In this document: positions 16,527-25,876 of the stretch, one piece after another
Numbering within the stretch: the first letter of the stretch is position 1
Layout: each line of letters opens with the position of its first letter
Source of the DNA: Halostreptopolyspora alba
GTDB lineage: Bacteria; Actinomycetota; Actinomycetes; Streptosporangiales; Streptosporangiaceae
Direction of reading: 5' to 3'
Length of the DNA: 64,000 nucleotides
Assembly (NCBI GenBank): GCA_003725585.1
Contig: RJMB01000006.1
Coordinates: forward strand, 1 to 64,000
The notes under the pieces: model-generated
Told to the model about the DNA's origin: nothing
Database searches by the model: none
The model's input: the letters and a program-made list of their open reading frames with translations, nothing else
Translations under genes and position numbers: made by a program

Positions 16527-17687
16527 GTGTCGCTGCCGCCGCTGGTCGAACCGGCTGACGAGCTGACCGTCGACGAGGTGCGCCGCTACTCTCGTCACCT
16601 GATCATCCCCGACGTGGGCATGGACGGCCAGAAGCGCCTGAAGAACGCCAAGGTCCTGGTCGTGGGCGCCGGCGGACTCGGCTCGCCCGCCCTGCTGTAC
16701 CTCGCCGCCGCCGGTGTCGGCACGCTGGGCATCATCGACTTCGACGTCGTGGACGAGTCCAACCTGCAGCGCCAGGTGATCCACGGACAGAGCGACGTCG
16801 GCAAGCCGAAGGCGGAGTCCGCGCGCGAGAGTATCGAGGAGGTCAACCCCTACACCACGGTCGTGCTGCACAAGGAGCGGCTCGACTCCTCCAACGCGCT
16901 GGAGATCTTCGACGGTTACGACCTCGTTCTCGACGGGACGGACAACTTCGCCACCCGCTACCTCGTGAACGACGCCTGCGTGCTGCTGAACATCCCCTAC
17001 GTGTGGGGGTCGATCTTCAGGTTCGACGGTCAGGTCAGCGTCTTCTGGAACGAGCACGGTCCCAACTACCGCGACCTGTACCCCGAGCCCCCGCCGCCCG
17101 GGATGGTGCCCTCCTGCGCCGAGGGCGGTGTGCTGGGTGTGCTCTGCGCCTCCATCGGGTCGGTGATGGTCAACGAGGCCATCAAGCTGATCGCGGGCAT
17201 CGGGGATCCCCTCGTCGGCCGGCTGATGATCTTCGACGCCCTGGAGATGACCTGGAAGACCGTGAAGGTCCGCAAGGACCCCGAGGGCGAGCCGATCACC
17301 GGACTGATCGACTACGAGGAGTTCTGCGGCACCGTCTCCGACGAGGCCCAGGAGGCGGCCGCGGACTCCACCATCACCGCTCGGGAACTCAAGGAGAAGA
17401 TGGACAACGGCGAGGACTTCTACCTCGTCGACGTCCGGGAGAAGCACGAGTACGACATCGTCAACATCCCGGGCTCCGTCCTGATCCCCAAGGGAGAGTT
17501 CCTCAACGGTGAGGCGTTCGGCAAGCTGCCCCAGGACAAGCAGGTCGTGCTGCACTGCAAGTCGGGTCAGCGCTCGGCCGAGGCACTGTCCGCGCTCAAG
17601 GGAGCCGGGTTCGGTGACGCCGTGCACGTGGGGGGCGGAGTGCTCGCCTGGGTCAACCAGGTCGACCCCAGCCTGCCGGCGTACTGA
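16527..17687 (+). CDS. moeZ: MoeZ: adenylyltransferase/sulfurtransferase
   Basis: This 386 aa two-domain protein activates sulfur-carrier proteins (MoaD, CysO, ThiS-like) by adenylation and thiocarboxylation for molybdopterin, cysteine and thiamine pathways. The ThiF/MoeB E1-like domain (residues ~15-270) has VGAGGLGSPALLYLAAAG for ATP binding and VDESNLQRQ. The rhodanese domain (~290-385) has the active-site loop CKSGQRS. GTG 16527 follows GAGGAG. A SigR-type promoter lies upstream and a strong terminator downstream (17705-17747). MoaE at 38 kb and ThiC at 50 kb belong to pathways it can serve. Confidence 0.96.
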   Translation: MSLPPLVEPADELTVDEVRRYSRHLIIPDVGMDGQKRLKNAKVLVVGAGGLGSPALLYLAAAGVGTLGIIDFDVVDESNLQRQVIHGQSDVGKPKAESARESIEEVNPYTTVVLHKERLDSSNALEIFDGYDLVLDGTDNFATRYLVNDACVLLNIPYVWGSIFRFDGQVSVFWNEHGPNYRDLYPEPPPPGMVPSCAEGGVLGVLCASIGSVMVNEAIKLIAGIGDPLVGRLMIFDALEMTWKTVKVRKDPEGEPITGLIDYEEFCGTVSDEAQEAAADSTITARELKEKMDNGEDFYLVDVREKHEYDIVNIPGSVLIPKGEFLNGEAFGKLPQDKQVVLHCKSGQRSAEALSALKGAGFGDAVHVGGGVLAWVNQVDPSLPAY

Positions 17688-17704
17688 CCCCGGCGGCTCC
17701 GCCG

Positions 17705-17747
17705 GCCGTGCCGTCCCGGGACGCGACGCGCTCCAGGACGGCACGGC
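17705..17747 (+). terminator. Terminator of moeZ
   Basis: GCCGTGCCGTCC (17705-17716) and GGACGGCACGGC (17736-17747) form a perfect 12 bp stem with a 19-base loop, 18 bp past the moeZ stop. Confidence 0.65.
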
Positions 17748-17838
17748 GTCGGCTGCCGTCACGCGTTCCGCCACGGTCCGTCATGGGTAGTAACTCCGGT
17801 GACGGCCCGGAACACCGGGCGGGAACGGGAGGTGAGCC

Positions 17839-18186
17839 ATGAAAGGACGTTGGGAGGACTGGGTCGCCGTGGTCGCTGGCGTCGCGGTGGCCATCAGCTG
17901 GATCTGGCACGGCATGCTCGGCATCGGGATGGCGGCCATGCTCATCCTGGGCGTCCTCACCGTACTCGCGGCGGTCATCTCGATCACCCGCCCCGGAATG
18001 ATCGCCACCGAGGTGGTCACGCTGGCGCTCGGGGCGCTGTTGTTCCTCTCGCCGTGGCTCCTGGCGTTCACCGACACTATGGCGGCGGCGTGGACCGCGT
18101 GGATCGCCGGAGCCGTGATCGCGGTGATGGGCATAGTGAGCCTACCGATGGCGAACACCACTCATCGAAGGGCGGCCACCCGGTAG
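17839..18186 (+). CDS. SPW-repeat membrane protein
   Basis: This 115 aa integral membrane protein has the SPW motif (LFLSPWLLAF) and four predicted helices: VAVVAGVAVAISWIW, GIGMAAMLILGVLTVLAAVIS, TEVVTLALGALLFLSPWLL and AAWTAWIAGAVIAVMGIVSL. SPW-repeat proteins are widespread in Actinobacteria and of unknown role. GGGAGGTGAGCC just before ATG 17839 gives a good ribosome binding site. A hairpin at 18197-18229 follows the stop. It lies between moeZ and the alkyltransferase-like gene. Confidence 0.85.
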   Translation: MKGRWEDWVAVVAGVAVAISWIWHGMLGIGMAAMLILGVLTVLAAVISITRPGMIATEVVTLALGALLFLSPWLLAFTDTMAAAWTAWIAGAVIAVMGIVSLPMANTTHRRAATR

Positions 18187-18196
18187 GGCACGCCCC

Positions 18197-18232
18197 ACGG
18201 CTGGCCCCGGCGCGGTCCGGGCCAGCCGTTTC
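18197..18232 (+). terminator. Terminator of the SPW-repeat gene
   Basis: ACGGCTGGCCC (18197-18207) pairs with GGGCCAGCCGT (18219-18229) in a perfect 11 bp stem followed by TTCCC, ten bases after the stop. Confidence 0.7.
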
Positions 18233-18331
18233 CCGGTCCCCACCATGGGCGGCCGGGCGCGCCGGGCTCCGGAACTCTCGATCGCCACCGGTGCCAGCCG
18301 GGCCGTGGGGCTCGGCCACTAGTGTCGGGGC

Positions 18332-18691
18332 GTGCTTCTCTCCGCGATCGCACTTGCGAGCCTCCTCACGATCGAGTCGGGCGACGGCCCCGGCGACTTC
18401 GCCGAGCGCGTGCTCGACGTCGTGGAGCGCATCCCCCCGGGCCGAGTGATGTCCTACGGCGACATCGCGGAGTACCTGGGAGAGAGCGGACCGCGGCAGG
18501 TGGGCCGGGTCATGTCCGTGTGGGGCGGCGCGGTTCCGTGGTGGCGGGTGATCCGCGCCGACGGAAGCCCACCTCCCGGCCTGGAGGTCGAGGCGCTGCG
18601 CCGCTACGCCACCGAGGCGACGCCGTTGCGTCCGGGGTCCGGGCGCGTCGACATGGCCCGCGCGCGGTGGGACGGCGACGACGGCGGATGA
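18332..18691 (+). CDS. Alkyltransferase-like DNA-binding protein (Atl; MGMT family)
   Basis: This 119 aa alkyltransferase-like protein binds O6-alkylguanine in DNA and hands lesions to nucleotide excision repair. It has the MGMT DNA-binding domain (IPPGRVMSYGDIAEYLG, GPRQVGRVMS), but the PCHR active site reads PWWR. The alkyl-accepting Cys is replaced by Trp, the defining Atl feature, so it cannot transfer the alkyl group itself. GTG 18332 is supported by TAGTGT at 18320-18325, six bases before, giving a leaderless transcript. The first ~15 residues are unusually hydrophobic. A homologue sits near adnA in mycobacteria (from memory). Confidence 0.88.
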   Translation: MLLSAIALASLLTIESGDGPGDFAERVLDVVERIPPGRVMSYGDIAEYLGESGPRQVGRVMSVWGGAVPWWRVIRADGSPPPGLEVEALRRYATEATPLRPGSGRVDMARARWDGDDGG

Positions 18692-19190
18692 GCGGGGGCA
18701 CGACACTCGGCGCGTCGCCCTCTGTGGGTGTGTCACCACACATCCACCGCTCCGGTGTCCGCGAGTTCGGGGACACCCGCCGGCCCCGCCTCGTCGGCTG
18801 CATCGGCCCAGGGCAGCGTGGCCGGCCACCCGGAGGCGGGGACCCACCTCCACACCCCCGTGTTCCCGTCGAATCGGGCGGCGGGCGCGACCGATCGGGG
18901 ACACTTCCCTCCCCAATGGCCGATTCGGGCCGCGGAACGGTACCGCTAACTCGTACATTGTCCTGAGGCCCTGATGCCCCCTCCCGCCGCATCAGGTGCG
19001 GGAACCCCCTCGGTGCCCCTTGGGCACCGCCGTACCGTCAGCCTCGTCTAAGGACTGGTTTCATGCCGCCCCGCGTACCCGTCATGCGGTCCTTCCCGTG
19101 GCCGTCGAGCCGCTCGAGAGACGGATGGCCGCGGTCCGCGCAGGTCCCCACACGCGTCCGGTCGACCGAGACCCGCCGAAGCCGGGAGGA
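18692..19190. promoter_or_regulatory. Region between the alkyltransferase-like gene and adnA
   Basis: No convincing gene is visible. It holds an inverted repeat GTGTG-TCAC-CACAC (18728-18741), a hairpin CCTGATG/CATCAGG (18970-18996) and a hairpin CGGTGCCC/GGGCACCG (19011-19029). The adnA frame stays open back to 18996, but third-position GC falls upstream of ~19125, so most of this is probably leader or promoter. Confidence 0.4.
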
Positions 19191-22100
19191 ATGCGGCCGG
19201 CCACGCTCTCGCCCGCGCGTATCTCGGGGGAGGCCGTGACTCCCACCCAGTACCGTCTGGTGCGCAGCCCCCACCTGGCACCGGAAGCCCCGAGACTGGA
19301 CGAGAGCCAGCGGCGTGTGGTCGACCACAAGGGTGGGCCGCTGCTGGTGCTGGCCGGCCCCGGAACGGGAAAGACCACGACCATCGTCGAGGCCGTTGTC
19401 GACCGGATCGAGAACCGGGGCATCGACCCCTCTCGGGTGCTGGTGCTCACGTTCAGCCGTAAGGCCGCCCAGGAGCTGCGCGAGCGGATCACGGCACGGC
19501 TGCGGCGCACCACCCGCGAACCGCTCGCGCTCACCTTCCACAGTTACGCCTACGCGCTGATCCACCGCGAGTTCCGGCGCGCCGGCGACCACCCGCCGCG
19601 ACTGCTGTCCGGGCCGGAACAGCTCATGGAAATGCGTGAGCTGCTCTCCGGTGAGATCGCCGATGGCGCCGAGATGTGGCCCGAGCGGCTGCGCCCGGCG
19701 CTGCACGCCCGCGGCTTCGCCGAGGAGCTGCGTGACTTCCTCATGCGGGCCCAGGAGCGCGGGCTCGACGCCCCCGACCTGGATCGGCTGGGGCGCGAGC
19801 ACGGCCGCGACGACTGGGTGGCCGCGGGCGACTTCCTCGACCGCTACACCGGCCGGTTCGACATCGCCCCGGTCCCCACCTGCAATTACGCGGAGTTGGT
19901 GCGGGTGGCGGCGAACCTGCTGGCCGATCCGGACATTCAGGCTCGCGAGCGGGCGACCCGCGAGGTGGTGTTCGTCGACGAGTACCAGGACACCGATCCC
20001 GCCCAGGAGGAGCTGCTGCGCGCGTTGGCCGGCGATGGGCGGGACCTGGTCGTCGTGGGGGACCCCGACCAGTCGATCTACGGTTTTCGTGGGGCGGACG
20101 TCCGCGGGATCCTGGAGTTCCCGCAACGCTTCCGCGCGGTCGACCACACGGAGGCGCCGGTCGTGGCGCTGCGCACCTGCCGTCGCAGTGGGCGCGGGCT
20201 CCTCGACGCGTCCCGGCGGCTCGCCCGGCGGCTGCCCGCCGCACCGTCCTCCGGGCACGGCCCCACCAACGCGCACCGCGTGCTGGAGCCGACCTCGGAC
20301 TCCCCCGAAGGGGACGTTCGCGTGCTGTTGGCCGAGAGCACCACGCAGGAGGCCGCGGTCATCGCCGACACGCTGCGCCAGGCGCACCTCATCGACGGTG
20401 TCCCGTGGTCGCGCATGGCGGTACTGGTCCGCTCGGCCACCCGGCAGCTCCCGGTGCTGCGCAGGGCACTGGCGGCGGCGGGTGTCCCGGTCACCGTGGG
20501 GGGCGACGAGCTGCCGCTCGCCGCCGAACCGCTGGTCCGCTCGATGCTGTTGCTGGTCCGGTGCGCGCTGCGCCCCGAGACCCTGGACGACGACGCGGCC
20601 CACACATTGCTGACGAGCCAGTTCGGGGGAGCGGACACCATCGGACTGCGCCGTCTCGGCCGGGCGCTGCGCAGCCTGGAACTTGAGACCGGCGGTCACC
20701 GGACAGCGGCGGTTCTGCTCACCGACGCGCTACGCGACCCGAGCGGGCTCACCATGGTCGACCCCGCTGTCGCCGCACCGGCCCAGCGCGTGGCCGACCT
20801 GTTGGGTCTGGTCCGGGAGCGGGCCGAGGCGGGCGGCTCGGCCGAGGAGGTGCTGTGGGAGGTGTGGCGCGCGAGCGGACTGGCGGAGCGGCTGGTCAGC
20901 GCCGCACAGGCCGGGGGGCGGCGGGGGAACGCGGCCGACCGCGATCTTGACGCGGTCGTCGCGTTGTTCGACAGCGCCGCGCGGTACTGCGACCGGCTGC
21001 CGCCCGGTCTGCCCGAGGGGTTCCTCGACGACCTCGAGGCCCAGGAGATCCCGGGCGACTCGCTCGCGGAGCGGGCGCCCGAGGGTGAGGCCGTGCGCAT
21101 CCTCACCGCCCACCGGTCCAAGGGGCTGGAGTGGGACCTGACCGTGGTCGCCGGGGTACAAGAGGGCGAATGGCCCGACCTTCGGTTGCGCGGGTCACTA
21201 CTGGGGGTGGAGCAGCTCGTCGACACCGTGGCGGGTGTCTCCGACAGTTCCGGGGCCGCGGTCGCGTCCAAGCTGCTCGACGAGGAACGTCGGCTGTTCT
21301 ACGTTGCGGTGACCCGCGCCCGGCACACGCTGGTCGTGACCGCCGTGGGTGGGGAGGACATCGAGGAGCGGCCGTCACGGTTCCTCACCGAGCTCGGTGT
21401 GGCCGAACCGGAGCGTGTCAGCACCGGTCGCCGCTGGCTCTCGCTGCCCGCGCTCGTGTCCGACCTGCGTTCCGTCGTCACCGACGCCGGCCGACCGCAT
21501 CCGCTGCGCCGTGCGGCGGCCGCGCAGCTGGCCCGGCTCGCCGACGAGGGGGTGCGCGGCGCTGACCCGGACGAGTGGTACGCCCTCACCCCGCTCTCCG
21601 ACGACCGGCCCCTCGCGGCCGCCGATGAGACCATCCGGGTGTCGCCGTCGCAGGTGGAGAGTTTCACCACGTGCCGGCTCCGCTGGCTGTTGGAGAGTGC
21701 CGCGGGTGCGACGGGGGTCGAGACGACCTCGGCGCTCGGCAGCATCGTGCACGCGATCGCCGTTCTCGTCGCCGAGGGCGAGGGCATGGCCGAGATCCAG
21801 CGGCGCATGGACGAGATCTGGTCCGAGCTGGACTTCGGGGGGCCCTGGTTCGCCGTCAAGGAGCGGGAACGGGCCGAGACGATGGTGCGCAAGCTGATCT
21901 CTTGGCACGAGAGCAATGACCGGGAGCTCGTGGTGACCGAGGAGGGGTTCCAGGTCGACATCGGGGGCATCGAGATCGTCGGACGGGTCGACCGGCTGGA
22001 ACGCGACGCCGCGGGTCGGGCCTACGTGGTGGACATCAAGACCGGCAGCTCGGTGCCCAAGAGCGACGAGATCGGCCGCCATCCGCAGCTCGGCGTGTAC

Positions 22101-22376
22101 CAGCTGGCCGTGCTCAAGGACGCGTTCGCGCGGTTCGGGCTGGGCGAGCCGGGAGGGGCCTCGCTGGTGCAGGTCGGCGGGAACCGTGTCAACCACAAGG
22201 AGCAGGCGCAGCCGGCGCTGGCGGACGATGCCGACCCCGACTGGTCCCAGCGGCTGGTGCGCGACGTCGCTGACGGCATGTCCGGGGCCAGCTTCGAGGC
22301 CACGCGCAACACGTTCTGTCGGTCCTGCGCGGTCCGGTCGAGCTGCCCCGCCCACGACGAGGGGAAACGGGTGTGA
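19191..22376 (+). CDS. adnA: AdnA: helicase-nuclease subunit of the AdnAB recombination complex
   Basis: This is the first of two UvrD-like motor/nuclease subunits that replace RecBCD in Actinobacteria for end-resection of double-strand breaks. Motor motifs include AGPGTGKTTT (Walker A, ~residue 55), LTFSRKAAQEL, FVDEYQDTDP (Walker B), GDPDQSIYGFRGAD, LTAHRSKGLEWD and FYVAVTRAR. The C-terminal RecB-type nuclease has VVDIKTGSS. CRLRWLL and the terminal CRSCAVRSSCP supply four Cys for an Fe-S cluster. 1061 aa from ATG 19191; ATG 19125 or GTG 19236 are alternatives, and no ribosome binding site decides. It overlaps adnB by four bases. Confidence 0.93.
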   Translation: MRPATLSPARISGEAVTPTQYRLVRSPHLAPEAPRLDESQRRVVDHKGGPLLVLAGPGTGKTTTIVEAVVDRIENRGIDPSRVLVLTFSRKAAQELRERITARLRRTTREPLALTFHSYAYALIHREFRRAGDHPPRLLSGPEQLMEMRELLSGEIADGAEMWPERLRPALHARGFAEELRDFLMRAQERGLDAPDLDRLGREHGRDDWVAAGDFLDRYTGRFDIAPVPTCNYAELVRVAANLLADPDIQARERATREVVFVDEYQDTDPAQEELLRALAGDGRDLVVVGDPDQSIYGFRGADVRGILEFPQRFRAVDHTEAPVVALRTCRRSGRGLLDASRRLARRLPAAPSSGHGPTNAHRVLEPTSDSPEGDVRVLLAESTTQEAAVIADTLRQAHLIDGVPWSRMAVLVRSATRQLPVLRRALAAAGVPVTVGGDELPLAAEPLVRSMLLLVRCALRPETLDDDAAHTLLTSQFGGADTIGLRRLGRALRSLELETGGHRTAAVLLTDALRDPSGLTMVDPAVAAPAQRVADLLGLVRERAEAGGSAEEVLWEVWRASGLAERLVSAAQAGGRRGNAADRDLDAVVALFDSAARYCDRLPPGLPEGFLDDLEAQEIPGDSLAERAPEGEAVRILTAHRSKGLEWDLTVVAGVQEGEWPDLRLRGSLLGVEQLVDTVAGVSDSSGAAVASKLLDEERRLFYVAVTRARHTLVVTAVGGEDIEERPSRFLTELGVAEPERVSTGRRWLSLPALVSDLRSVVTDAGRPHPLRRAAAAQLARLADEGVRGADPDEWYALTPLSDDRPLAAADETIRVSPSQVESFTTCRLRWLLESAAGATGVETTSALGSIVHAIAVLVAEGEGMAEIQRRMDEIWSELDFGGPWFAVKERERAETMVRKLISWHESNDRELVVTEEGFQVDIGGIEIVGRVDRLERDAAGRAYVVDIKTGSSVPKSDEIGRHPQLGVYQLAVLKDAFARFGLGEPGGASLVQVGGNRVNHKEQAQPALADDADPDWSQRLVRDVADGMSGASFEATRNTFCRSCAVRSSCPAHDEGKRV

Positions 22377-25300
22377 GACGGGTGGCACACGAGCAGGGGA
22401 CACGTGACATCACCCCGGCCGAGCTGGCCCGGCTGCTGGGCCAGCCGGAACCCACCCCCGAGCAGGCCGGAGTGATCTCGGCGCCGCTCGGGCCGAGTGT
22501 GGTGGTCGCCGGGGCGGGATCCGGCAAGAGTGAGACCATGGCCAGCCGGGTCGTGTGGCTGGTGGCCAACGGGTACGTGCGTCCGGAGCACGTGTTGGGC
22601 CTCACGTTCACCCGCAAGGCCGCCACGGAGCTGGCCGAACGTGTCCGACGGCGGTTGGACCAGCTGCGCGGTACCGAGCAGGTACCCAGCGAGGTCCTCG
22701 ACGGCGAGCCGACGGTGTCCACCTACAACTCCTACGCCGCGCGGCTGGTCGGCGACCACGCCCTTCGCGAGGCCATCGAACCCTCCACCCGGCTCATCAG
22801 CCAGGGGCAGTCCTGGCAACTCGCCTCGCGCATCGTCGGCAGCTACGACGGACCCATGGACGCCATCACGGTCAGACCACCCACCGTGGTCCAGCGGATG
22901 CTGCACCTAGCCGGGGAGCTGGCCGACCACCAGCGCACCCCCGACGAGGTGCGCGAGGTCGGCCACTGGATCGACGGGCGTGTCGCCGAGCTGTCCGGAA
23001 AGCTCGGCGAGGACACCGAGAAACTGGTGACCGCCCAGCGTCAGCGGGAGCAGCTGCTGCCGCTCGTCGAGCGCTACGCCCAGGCCAAGGCGGCGCGTGA
23101 GGTCATGGACTACAGCGACCAGGTGGCGCTGGCCGCGCGGATCGCCACCCGTCACGCCGACGACGTCGGCGCGATCGAGCGGGGCCGCTTCCACGTGGTG
23201 CTTCTCGACGAGTACCAGGACACCAGCCACGCCCAACTGTTGCTGCTGCGTGCGCTCTTCGGTGGGGGGCACCCGGTCACCGCCGTCGGTGACCCCTGCC
23301 AGGCCATCTACGGCTGGCGCGGCGCGAGCGCCGGGAACCTCACCGGGTTCCCCGACCACTTCCCGGAACCATCCGGGCGGCCCGCCCCGGTGCGCCACCT
23401 GGCCACCAGCTTCCGCAACGGTGAGCGGGTGCTGAGCGCCGCGCGACGGCTGTCCGAACCGCTGCGGGAGGGCGCCGGCGACGTCCCGGTGCTGTACCCG
23501 GCACCGGCGCGGCGCGGCCGTGGCGTCGTGACCTGCGGTCTCTTCCACACAGAGACCGACGAGGCGGCCTGGATCGCCGAGATGGTCGCCACCGTCATGT
23601 CCCAGCCCGGCCAGCTCGCCCCCGACGGGATCGAATGGCCGGCCGGGGAGGGCGGCGGGCCGATCACCCCCGGCGACGTCGCGGTCCTGTGCCGCAAGCG
23701 GGCCCAGTTCCCGATGCTGCGCGAGGCCCTGGAGAACAGGGGGGTCGCCGTGGAGGTCGTGGGGCTCGGCGGGCTGCTGACCGTGCCCGAGGTGCGCGAC
23801 ATCGTGGCCACGCTGCGCGTCATCCACGACGCCTCGGCCGGCAACGAGCTCGCCCGGCTACTCACCGGCCCCCGGTGGCGCATGGGGCCCAGGGACCTGG
23901 TGGCGCTCGGCTCGCGCGCCTCGGAGCTGGCCCGCGAGGCGCGCCGTGACCTGCGCACCCAAGAGCCGGCCGACGATGACCGCTCCGGCGAGGACCTGTT
24001 GCGCCGCACGGTGTTGGACCTGACCGCCGAGACCGGCAGCCTCGCTGACGCCCTGGAGGATCTGGGGCCCGCGGAGCATTACTCCGAGATCGGCTACCAG
24101 CGGTTGAACGCCCTCGCCGACGAGCTGCGCGGGCTGCGCAAGCTCACCGGGCAGCCGCTACCCGAGCTCATCACCGAGATCGAACGTGTCCTGGGGCTGG
24201 ACATCGAGGTGGGGGCGCGCACCGGCCGCGACCCTGTGGCAGCGCGGGCCGACCTCGACGCCTTCGTCGACGCCGCGGTGCGCTTCACGGGGAACAGTGA
24301 CGACCCCACGCTCGGCGCTTTTCTCACCTATCTGCGGTCGGCCGAGGAAGCCGAGCACGGGCTGGAACCCGGTGAGCGTGTCGGTGGCAGCGACACCGTG
24401 AAGCTCATGACCGTGCACGCCGCGAAGGGCCTCCAGTGGCCGCTGGTGGTGGTGCCCGGGATAACGGGCGGCCAGTACCCGGTGTTTCCCGCCCGACCGC
24501 GCGAAAGTGGCGGCTGGGTCCGCCAGGAACACCAGATCCCGTTCTCGTTGCGTGGCGACAGGAACGAGCTGCCCACACTGGAAGACGTGGACAAGGACAG
24601 CCTGGCGCGGTTCAAGGACGCCGAGAGCGCCCGACACCAGTTGGAGGAGCGGCGGCTCGCCTACGTCGCGGTGACCCGCGCGTCGTTCGCGCTGCTGTGT
24701 ACCGGCCATTGGTGGGGGAGCGCCAACGCGACCAAACGCGGCCCGTCGCCGTTCCTGGAGGAGGTCAGGGACGCCTGCGAGAATGGCGCCGGCTGGGTCG
24801 CCCGCTGGGCCCCGCCCCCGGAGAAGGGTGAGCGCAACCCGCAGACCGCCGAGATCGAGTCGGTCGAGTGGCCCCGGTCGCCCGAGTCCGACGACGGTGC
24901 CTCCGGAGAGCGTTTCCGTCAGGTCGCCGAGGGCGCCGAGTTGGTGCGGCGAGCACGTGACGGCGAGGGCCGCCGTTGGTTGGATCTGCTGGAGCGCGCC
25001 GAGATGCCCACCCACCTGCGGCGCCGGATCGACGGCTGGAACCGCGACACCGACCTGCTGCTCGCCCACGAGGATCCCGACACCGGCGACGGGACGATTC
25101 CCGTGGAGCTGCCCGGGCACCTGTCGGTGTCCTCGCTGGTCGCGCTGGCTCGGGACCCCGAGGGGTTGGCCCGGTGGATCCGTCGGCCGTTGCCACGACC
25201 ACCGGCACCGCACACCCGCCGTGGTACCGCCTTCCACGCGTGGTTGGAGCAGCGTTTCGGCCAGCAGACCCTGCTGGTGCCCGACGAGCTTCCGGGGGCC

Positions 25301-25714
25301 GCCGACGAGACCGCCGGAGGTGACGAGGACCTCGAGGAGCTACAGCGCCGGTTCGAGGCATCGGAATGGGGTGAGCGGATACCGCTGGACGTGGAGGTGC
25401 CGTTCGAGACCACCATCGGCGACCGTCTGGTCCGTGGCCGCATGGACGCCGTGTTCCACGACAGCGCCACCGGCCGCTACGACGTCGTCGACTGGAAGAC
25501 CGGCCGGCCACCCGAGGACGAGCGGGAGCGCCGGGCCATCGCCGTCCAGCTCGCCGCGTACCGGTTGGCTTGGGCGGAGCTGGTCGGGGCGCCGCTGGAG
25601 GACGTCCGCGCGGCGTTCCACTACGTTCGCGCCGACCGGACGGTCCGCCCCGCCGATCTTCTCGACGCCGAGGGGCTCGCCTCCCTGATCAGCGACCTCC
25701 CCGAGGCGGGTTGA
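22373..25714 (+). CDS. adnB: AdnB: helicase-nuclease subunit of the AdnAB complex
   Basis: This 1113 aa partner of AdnA starts with the subunit-specific AELARLLGQPEPTPEQAGVI. Motifs follow: AGAGSGKSETM (Walker A, residues ~45), LTFTRKAATELAERV, LLDEYQDTSHAQ, GDPCQAIYGWRGA, MTVHAAKGLQWPL and YVAVTRASF. The C-terminal nuclease contains VVDWKTGRPP and no Fe-S Cys set, unlike AdnA. In mycobacteria AdnB is the main translocase. GTG 22373 overlaps the adnA stop (GTGTGA) and has GAGGGG upstream, so the subunits are translationally coupled. Confidence 0.94.
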   Translation: MRRVAHEQGTRDITPAELARLLGQPEPTPEQAGVISAPLGPSVVVAGAGSGKSETMASRVVWLVANGYVRPEHVLGLTFTRKAATELAERVRRRLDQLRGTEQVPSEVLDGEPTVSTYNSYAARLVGDHALREAIEPSTRLISQGQSWQLASRIVGSYDGPMDAITVRPPTVVQRMLHLAGELADHQRTPDEVREVGHWIDGRVAELSGKLGEDTEKLVTAQRQREQLLPLVERYAQAKAAREVMDYSDQVALAARIATRHADDVGAIERGRFHVVLLDEYQDTSHAQLLLLRALFGGGHPVTAVGDPCQAIYGWRGASAGNLTGFPDHFPEPSGRPAPVRHLATSFRNGERVLSAARRLSEPLREGAGDVPVLYPAPARRGRGVVTCGLFHTETDEAAWIAEMVATVMSQPGQLAPDGIEWPAGEGGGPITPGDVAVLCRKRAQFPMLREALENRGVAVEVVGLGGLLTVPEVRDIVATLRVIHDASAGNELARLLTGPRWRMGPRDLVALGSRASELAREARRDLRTQEPADDDRSGEDLLRRTVLDLTAETGSLADALEDLGPAEHYSEIGYQRLNALADELRGLRKLTGQPLPELITEIERVLGLDIEVGARTGRDPVAARADLDAFVDAAVRFTGNSDDPTLGAFLTYLRSAEEAEHGLEPGERVGGSDTVKLMTVHAAKGLQWPLVVVPGITGGQYPVFPARPRESGGWVRQEHQIPFSLRGDRNELPTLEDVDKDSLARFKDAESARHQLEERRLAYVAVTRASFALLCTGHWWGSANATKRGPSPFLEEVRDACENGAGWVARWAPPPEKGERNPQTAEIESVEWPRSPESDDGASGERFRQVAEGAELVRRARDGEGRRWLDLLERAEMPTHLRRRIDGWNRDTDLLLAHEDPDTGDGTIPVELPGHLSVSSLVALARDPEGLARWIRRPLPRPPAPHTRRGTAFHAWLEQRFGQQTLLVPDELPGAADETAGGDEDLEELQRRFEASEWGERIPLDVEVPFETTIGDRLVRGRMDAVFHDSATGRYDVVDWKTGRPPEDERERRAIAVQLAAYRLAWAELVGAPLEDVRAAFHYVRADRTVRPADLLDAEGLASLISDLPEAG

Positions 25715-25876
25715 GGCCAGTGCCCGTGTCCGGGGGTTTGACGAGGTGGACGCGTCGCGCTCGTGGAAGCGCGCCCGGCGACCAGGGCGAGATGATATGG
25801 CGGGTGGCGGCCGGTCTCAGGTCGGCGACGGGTGGCCGCCCTGACAGCCGGCGGTGTGGAAAGGACAGGACTGATC

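Noticed and set aside
19038-20699. 553-codon ORF antisense to adnA
   Set aside because: Shadow of the helicase gene, with Arg/Gln/Gly bias and no recognisable motif.
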